From: DASSUC01 sp035649895
Lineage (GTDB): Bacteria; Actinomycetota; Actinomycetes; Mycobacteriales; Micromonosporaceae
DNA: 8,216 nucleotides
Assembly (NCBI GenBank): GCA_035649895.1
Contig: DASRIS010000038.1
Location: 1-8,216, forward strand
Direction: 5' to 3'
Under the pieces are notes generated by a model. That model had not been told where the DNA came from and made no database searches. It was given only the letters and a program-made list of their open reading frames with translations. A program made the position numbers and the translations under genes. The stretch's first letter is position 1, and each line of letters opens with the position of its first letter. Below are positions 6,111 to 8,216 of this stretch, one piece after another.

Positions 6111-6486
6111 ATAGGCCCGTTCGTACGGCTTCGCCCGGTACCGCAGTTGGTTAATTACTCACTGTGCATCTACACGGGCCGTAGCGGTTCTTCCCGCCCT
6201 GGTCGGCAGGCCTGACGATTACCAAAAGAAGTTGTCCGAACACCCAGAGACACCAAATTGGTAACACAGCGCAAGATTAGAGGCGAGCTGGCACGGCTGC
6301 GAGCAGGATACATAACGCTTTGATACATGTAACTCTACAGATCGTAGTCGGCGACTGTTGTCGTGACTCGTTCGGGGTCGCCTGAACGGACGATACCCGA
6401 TCGGTCTCCTGACACGAAGCGCCCGACTGGACGTCAGCACCGTGAGCTGCAGTTGTCGTTTCATACCGATGTGGCATGGTGTGGGT
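6111..6486. other. Lower-GC intergenic stretch without a convincing gene
   Basis: About 375 bp between the DUF397-like gene leader and the next + strand start. Open frames here are short, Cys/Ser/Arg-rich and overlap one another without protein-like composition. Base composition is clearly less GC-rich than the neighbours around 6215-6350. Small symmetries are present: a 7-bp inverted pair TTACCAA/TTGGTAA (6219-6225 and 6258-6264), GATACAT twice 15 bp apart (6307, 6322) and an 8-bp palindrome TACATGTA (6324-6331). I see no tRNA or other recognisable RNA. Confidence 0.6.
6453..6480 (+). promoter_or_regulatory. Candidate leaderless promoter for the TIGR03086-type gene
   Basis: TTGTCG (6453-6458) and CATGGT (6475-6480) are 16 bp apart. 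The second box ends 6 nt before the ATG at 6487, which has no Shine-Dalgarno. That geometry would start the transcript at the start codon. The -10 departs from TANNNT at its first base, so this is tentative. Confidence 0.35.
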
Positions 6487-7083
6487 ATGCCCGAGATGAT
6501 GGACCTCGTGCCGGCAGCTCGTCAGATGGCGGCCCTGCTGCGCGGCGTCGGCAACGACCAGCTCGCTGCGGCGACCCCATGCGAGCAGAGCACGCTCGGC
6601 GACCTCGTGAGCCATGTCGACGGGGCGTCCCGGGCGTTCACCGCCGCGGCGACCAAGGATCTCGGCCCGGCCACGGCGGCACCGCCGCCACCCGATGGCG
6701 GCCAGTTGGGCTCCGACTGGCGTACCCGCATCCCGGCGCAGCTCGAAGCGCTCGCGGCGGCCTGGGCCGACCCCGCCGCCTGGCAGGGGACGACCGAGGC
6801 GGGCGGGGTCACGCTGCCGGCGGACGTGGCTGGCCGGATCGCCCTCAACGAGCTGGTGCTGCATGGCTGGGACATCGCCCGCGCCAGCGGGCAACCGTTC
6901 GCCTGTGAGCCGCGCTCGCTACAGGCGTGCCTGGAGTCGCTGACCGTGATGTACCCACCGGACCAGCCACAACGTCGCGAGGGCATCTTCGGTCCGCCGG
7001 TCGAGGTGCCCGCGGATGCCGCGCTGGTCGACCGGGTGGTCGGGCTCAGCGGCCGGGACCCGGTCTGGACCGCCGATCGCTGA
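6487..7083 (+). CDS. TIGR03086-family metal-binding protein (DinB/MDMPI fold)
   Basis: Predicted 198-aa cytoplasmic protein of the DinB-like four-helix fold that includes mycothiol-dependent maleylpyruvate isomerase. Related actinobacterial proteins are thought to be mycothiol-dependent thiol transferases or isomerases. The N-terminal signature TPCEQSTLGDLVSHVDG (residues 30-46) supplies H43. The later NELVLHGWDIARASGQ supplies E122 and H126 in an E-x3-H arrangement. These three match the usual metal-ligand triad, so the site looks intact. A Pro-rich loop (66-69) separates the helices. Length agrees with the family. The ATG at 6487 is preferred over an upstream in-frame ATG at 6442 because the family-like N-terminus begins there, although there is no Shine-Dalgarno. 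It is followed after 60 bp by the TM2-domain gene. Family confident; substrate unknown. Confidence 0.88.
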   Translation: MPEMMDLVPAARQMAALLRGVGNDQLAAATPCEQSTLGDLVSHVDGASRAFTAAATKDLGPATAAPPPPDGGQLGSDWRTRIPAQLEALAAAWADPAAWQGTTEAGGVTLPADVAGRIALNELVLHGWDIARASGQPFACEPRSLQACLESLTVMYPPDQPQRREGIFGPPVEVPADAALVDRVVGLSGRDPVWTADR

Positions 7084-7131
7084 CCGCGCGCTCCCCGTGG
7101 AGTAGCGCATTCGATCTATGTGTTGGACAGC

Positions 7132-7137
7132 TACAGT
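7132..7137 (+). promoter_or_regulatory. Candidate -10 box for a leaderless TM2-domain gene
   Basis: TACAGT fits TANNNT and ends 6 nt before the ATG at 7144, so transcription would begin at or next to the start codon. The upstream TTCGAT (7111-7116 region) is a poor -35. A gtgagg just before the ATG could alternatively act as a close ribosome-binding site on a longer transcript. Confidence 0.4.
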
Positions 7138-7143
7138 GAGGCC

Positions 7144-7473
7144 ATGACCGAGCCGCCGTACGGTTACGGGGTTGACCCCGTCACCGGAGTGCCGTTCTCA
7201 GACAAGAGCAAGATCACGGCTGGGCTGCTTCAGCTGCTTCCCGGGCTCCTGCTCGGCCTCGGCGGCCTCGGCCGGCTTTATGCCGGTCACGTCATGCTCG
7301 GCGTACTCCAGCTGGTGGCCACCGCCGTCGGCTGGACGTCGTTCGTGTGCGGGTTTGCGCTGGTCCTGCCGTTCTTCGTCACCTTCGCCTGCTGGGCGTG
7401 GTTCGTCATCGACGGCGTTGTCCTGCTCGTAGGGCGTCCGGTCGACCGTTCCGGGCGAGTGCTACGAAGCTGA
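7144..7473 (+). CDS. TM2-domain membrane protein
   Basis: Predicted 109-aa membrane protein. A short Tyr/Gly/Pro N-terminus (EPPYGYGVDPVTGVPFSDKSK) precedes a TM2 domain. Its first helix is at about residues 24-42. The conserved turn GLGRLYAGH (41-49) follows, corresponding to the family's G-x-x-RFY-x-G. Further hydrophobic helix sequence follows to about residue 80, and the closing motif is WAWFVIDGVVLL (84-95) with the family's W-x3-D. TM2 proteins are small membrane proteins of mostly unknown role in bacteria. The ATG at 7144 is chosen over an upstream start at 7120 because the TM2-type N-terminus begins there and either gtgagg or a TACAGT -10 suits it. The C-terminus is short and basic. 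No terminator with a U-tract is evident after the stop. Confidence 0.88.
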   Translation: MTEPPYGYGVDPVTGVPFSDKSKITAGLLQLLPGLLLGLGGLGRLYAGHVMLGVLQLVATAVGWTSFVCGFALVLPFFVTFACWAWFVIDGVVLLVGRPVDRSGRVLRS

Positions 7474-7710
7474 CGGGGCAGCTACTTTGCCACACTGGGA
7501 TCCTAAGCTTGCGGTGCGGCACCCATCCGCCGTAGCAGTGATCGACTTCGGTATACATCGATGTGCAATGGTTGCCGAAACGCCTCTATCAGTAACGGCA
7601 GCCGGTAGATGGTACGTAGTTGGCCAGGTTGCCGTTTAGGGTAGGCGTAGATTTGTCGGTAATGGTGCGGCGGCACGGTTCGGCGCGCCACGACCTAGGC
7701 TCTAGATCAT

Positions 7711-7773
7711 CTCAACTTCATTGAAAATGGGCTTATCCCGGTCTGGATTAGGCCCATTTTCAATGAAGTTGAG
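7711..7773. repeat. 63-bp near-perfect inverted repeat (hairpin or MITE-like element)
   Basis: A 22-bp left arm (7711-7732, starting ctcaacttcattg) is the exact reverse complement of the right arm (7752-7773), around a 19-bp centre. The centre pairs further: with G7751 bulged, T7733-A7750 and 7735-7738 with 7745-7748 pair, leaving a 6-nt loop. Almost the whole element therefore folds into one hairpin. It is AT-rich against a GC-rich background and has no U-tract. It could be a miniature or collapsed insertion element, a bidirectional terminator or a protein-binding site. No obvious target duplication flanks it. Confidence 0.85.
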
Positions 7774-7776
7774 TTG

Positions 7777-8090
7777 ACCTTGGGATGTTGCGCAGGCAGG
7801 TCCTCGCCCGCCCAGCAGGTCATGCAAGTTGGTCGCCTCCCAGGACAGCCCCGCCGTCACCGCAACCCGTTGTTGTCGCGATAGCACGACGCGTAGCGCT
7901 CTTCTATTCTGTGGCAGAGATGGCAGTAGATCCGAGTACCGGGTGCGGACGTAGTCCAAACCCTCGGTGATGGAGGGTCGTGCTCAAGCACCGAAGTGAC
8001 AAACCAAGCCTCCGGTTGTTCTCCTCGATCGTGTCTCGCCACCCGGCGCACATAAGCCGCCACACGGGGCTGGCCGCAATGGCGCTTCTT
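7777..8090 (-). pseudogene. Possible frameshifted coding relic
   Basis: Two overlapping - strand frames look as if they could be halves of one broken protein. The upstream frame (about 8090-7980) reads through RVAAYVRRVARHDRGEQPEA and WFVTSVLEHD. A shift near 7980 would continue in the other frame as PSITEGLDYVRTRYSDLLPSL and SRQQRVAVTAGLSWEATN, which then runs into the inverted repeat and stops at 7702. Composition of the joined product is more protein-like than that of either frame alone. There is no good start codon with a ribosome-binding site. I do not recognise the family, and chance is a real alternative. Confidence 0.25.
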
Positions 8091-8114
8091 TAAGATCTAT
8101 CCGCTGGTAGGGGC

Positions 8115-8144
8115 TTGACGCGGTGTAGCGTGATCGTGTAGCTC
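8115..8144 (+). promoter_or_regulatory. Weak promoter-like sequence near the right edge
   Basis: TTGACG (8115-8120) is a good -35, followed after 18 bp by TAGCTC (8139-8144). The interval holds an imperfect 13-bp tandem repeat (tgtagcgtgatcg, then tgtagctcactcg). Any gene served would start near or beyond the window end. No long frame is visible yet. Confidence 0.25.
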
Positions 8145-8216
8145 ACTCGGCGGCTGGCGGGTTGGTCGCCGCGGGCGGGATAGCGGTGGGAACGTCGTTT
8201 GGTGGCGCGGGGGCTG

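Larger units (their letters stand above)
7474..8216. other. Accessory-looking stretch without an intact gene
   Basis: About 740 bp in which no open frame looks like a complete protein. Composition is less GC-rich than the genes to the left, especially at 7500-7680 and 7700-7780. It contains a 10-bp palindrome ACATCGATGT (7555-7564), the long inverted repeat at 7711-7773, possible frameshifted - strand relics (about 7777-8090) and a weak promoter-like sequence near 8115-8144. The gene this promoter might serve would lie beyond the window. Confidence 0.6.

Noticed and set aside
6219..6464. 81-aa - strand ORF in the low-GC gap
   Set aside because: There is no ribosome-binding site or recognisable motif, the composition is Ser/Arg/Cys-rich, and it overlaps the promoter region of the next gene.
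7503..7691. 62-aa - strand ORF
   Set aside because: There is no start signal and no family resemblance, and the length is within chance for this lower-GC patch.
7711..7773. Integron attC site
   Set aside because: The right end matches GTTRRRY, but the left core fails at its first base. The arms are perfectly paired, unlike attC sites, and no integrase or cassette array is seen.

Overview
The window is GC-rich actinobacterial chromosome. Dense coding runs are separated by patches of lower GC. A mycothiol-type DinB-fold protein, GTG starts, 4-nt start/stop overlaps and a DUF397-like small protein all fit an actinomycete. Micromonosporaceae is my best guess, from general resemblance only.

Left block (88-3356): nagA (N-acetylglucosamine-6-phosphate deacetylase) is on the + strand and overlaps tail-to-tail by 32 bp with an APC-family amino-acid permease on the - strand. 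The permease is the last gene of a compact - strand operon. Reading along that strand the order is a tiny one-helix membrane peptide, a PAP2-type phosphatase-like membrane protein, then the permease, with each junction a 4-nt GTGA overlap. The PAP2 protein keeps its histidines but has lost both phosphate-binding arginines. Upstream of this operon lies a 187-bp spacer holding an exact 20-bp tandem repeat and a second, imperfect 30-bp tandem repeat, which may be a regulatory region.

Middle block (3544-6023): a long - strand gene encodes an RCK - two-helix pore - RCK protein with no canonical K+ selectivity filter. It is divergent from a 71-aa predicted membrane protein (5512-5727). A DUF397-like 67-aa protein on the - strand (5820-6023) has a leader rich in dyad symmetries. 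About 400 bp of lower-GC DNA without a convincing gene follows.

Right block (6487-8216): a TIGR03086-type putative metal-binding DinB-fold protein and a TM2-domain membrane protein, both + strand and both with features of leaderless transcripts. The last ~740 bp has no intact gene. It holds a 63-bp near-perfect inverted repeat (22-bp arms, 19-bp centre), possible frameshifted coding relics on the - strand, and a weak + strand promoter candidate near the right edge. It looks like a decayed accessory patch.

Apart from the - strand operon, the genes do not form an obvious pathway. I see no clear new multi-gene system. The best leads are the repeat-preceded peptide/PAP2/permease operon, the filterless RCK protein and the 63-bp hairpin element.
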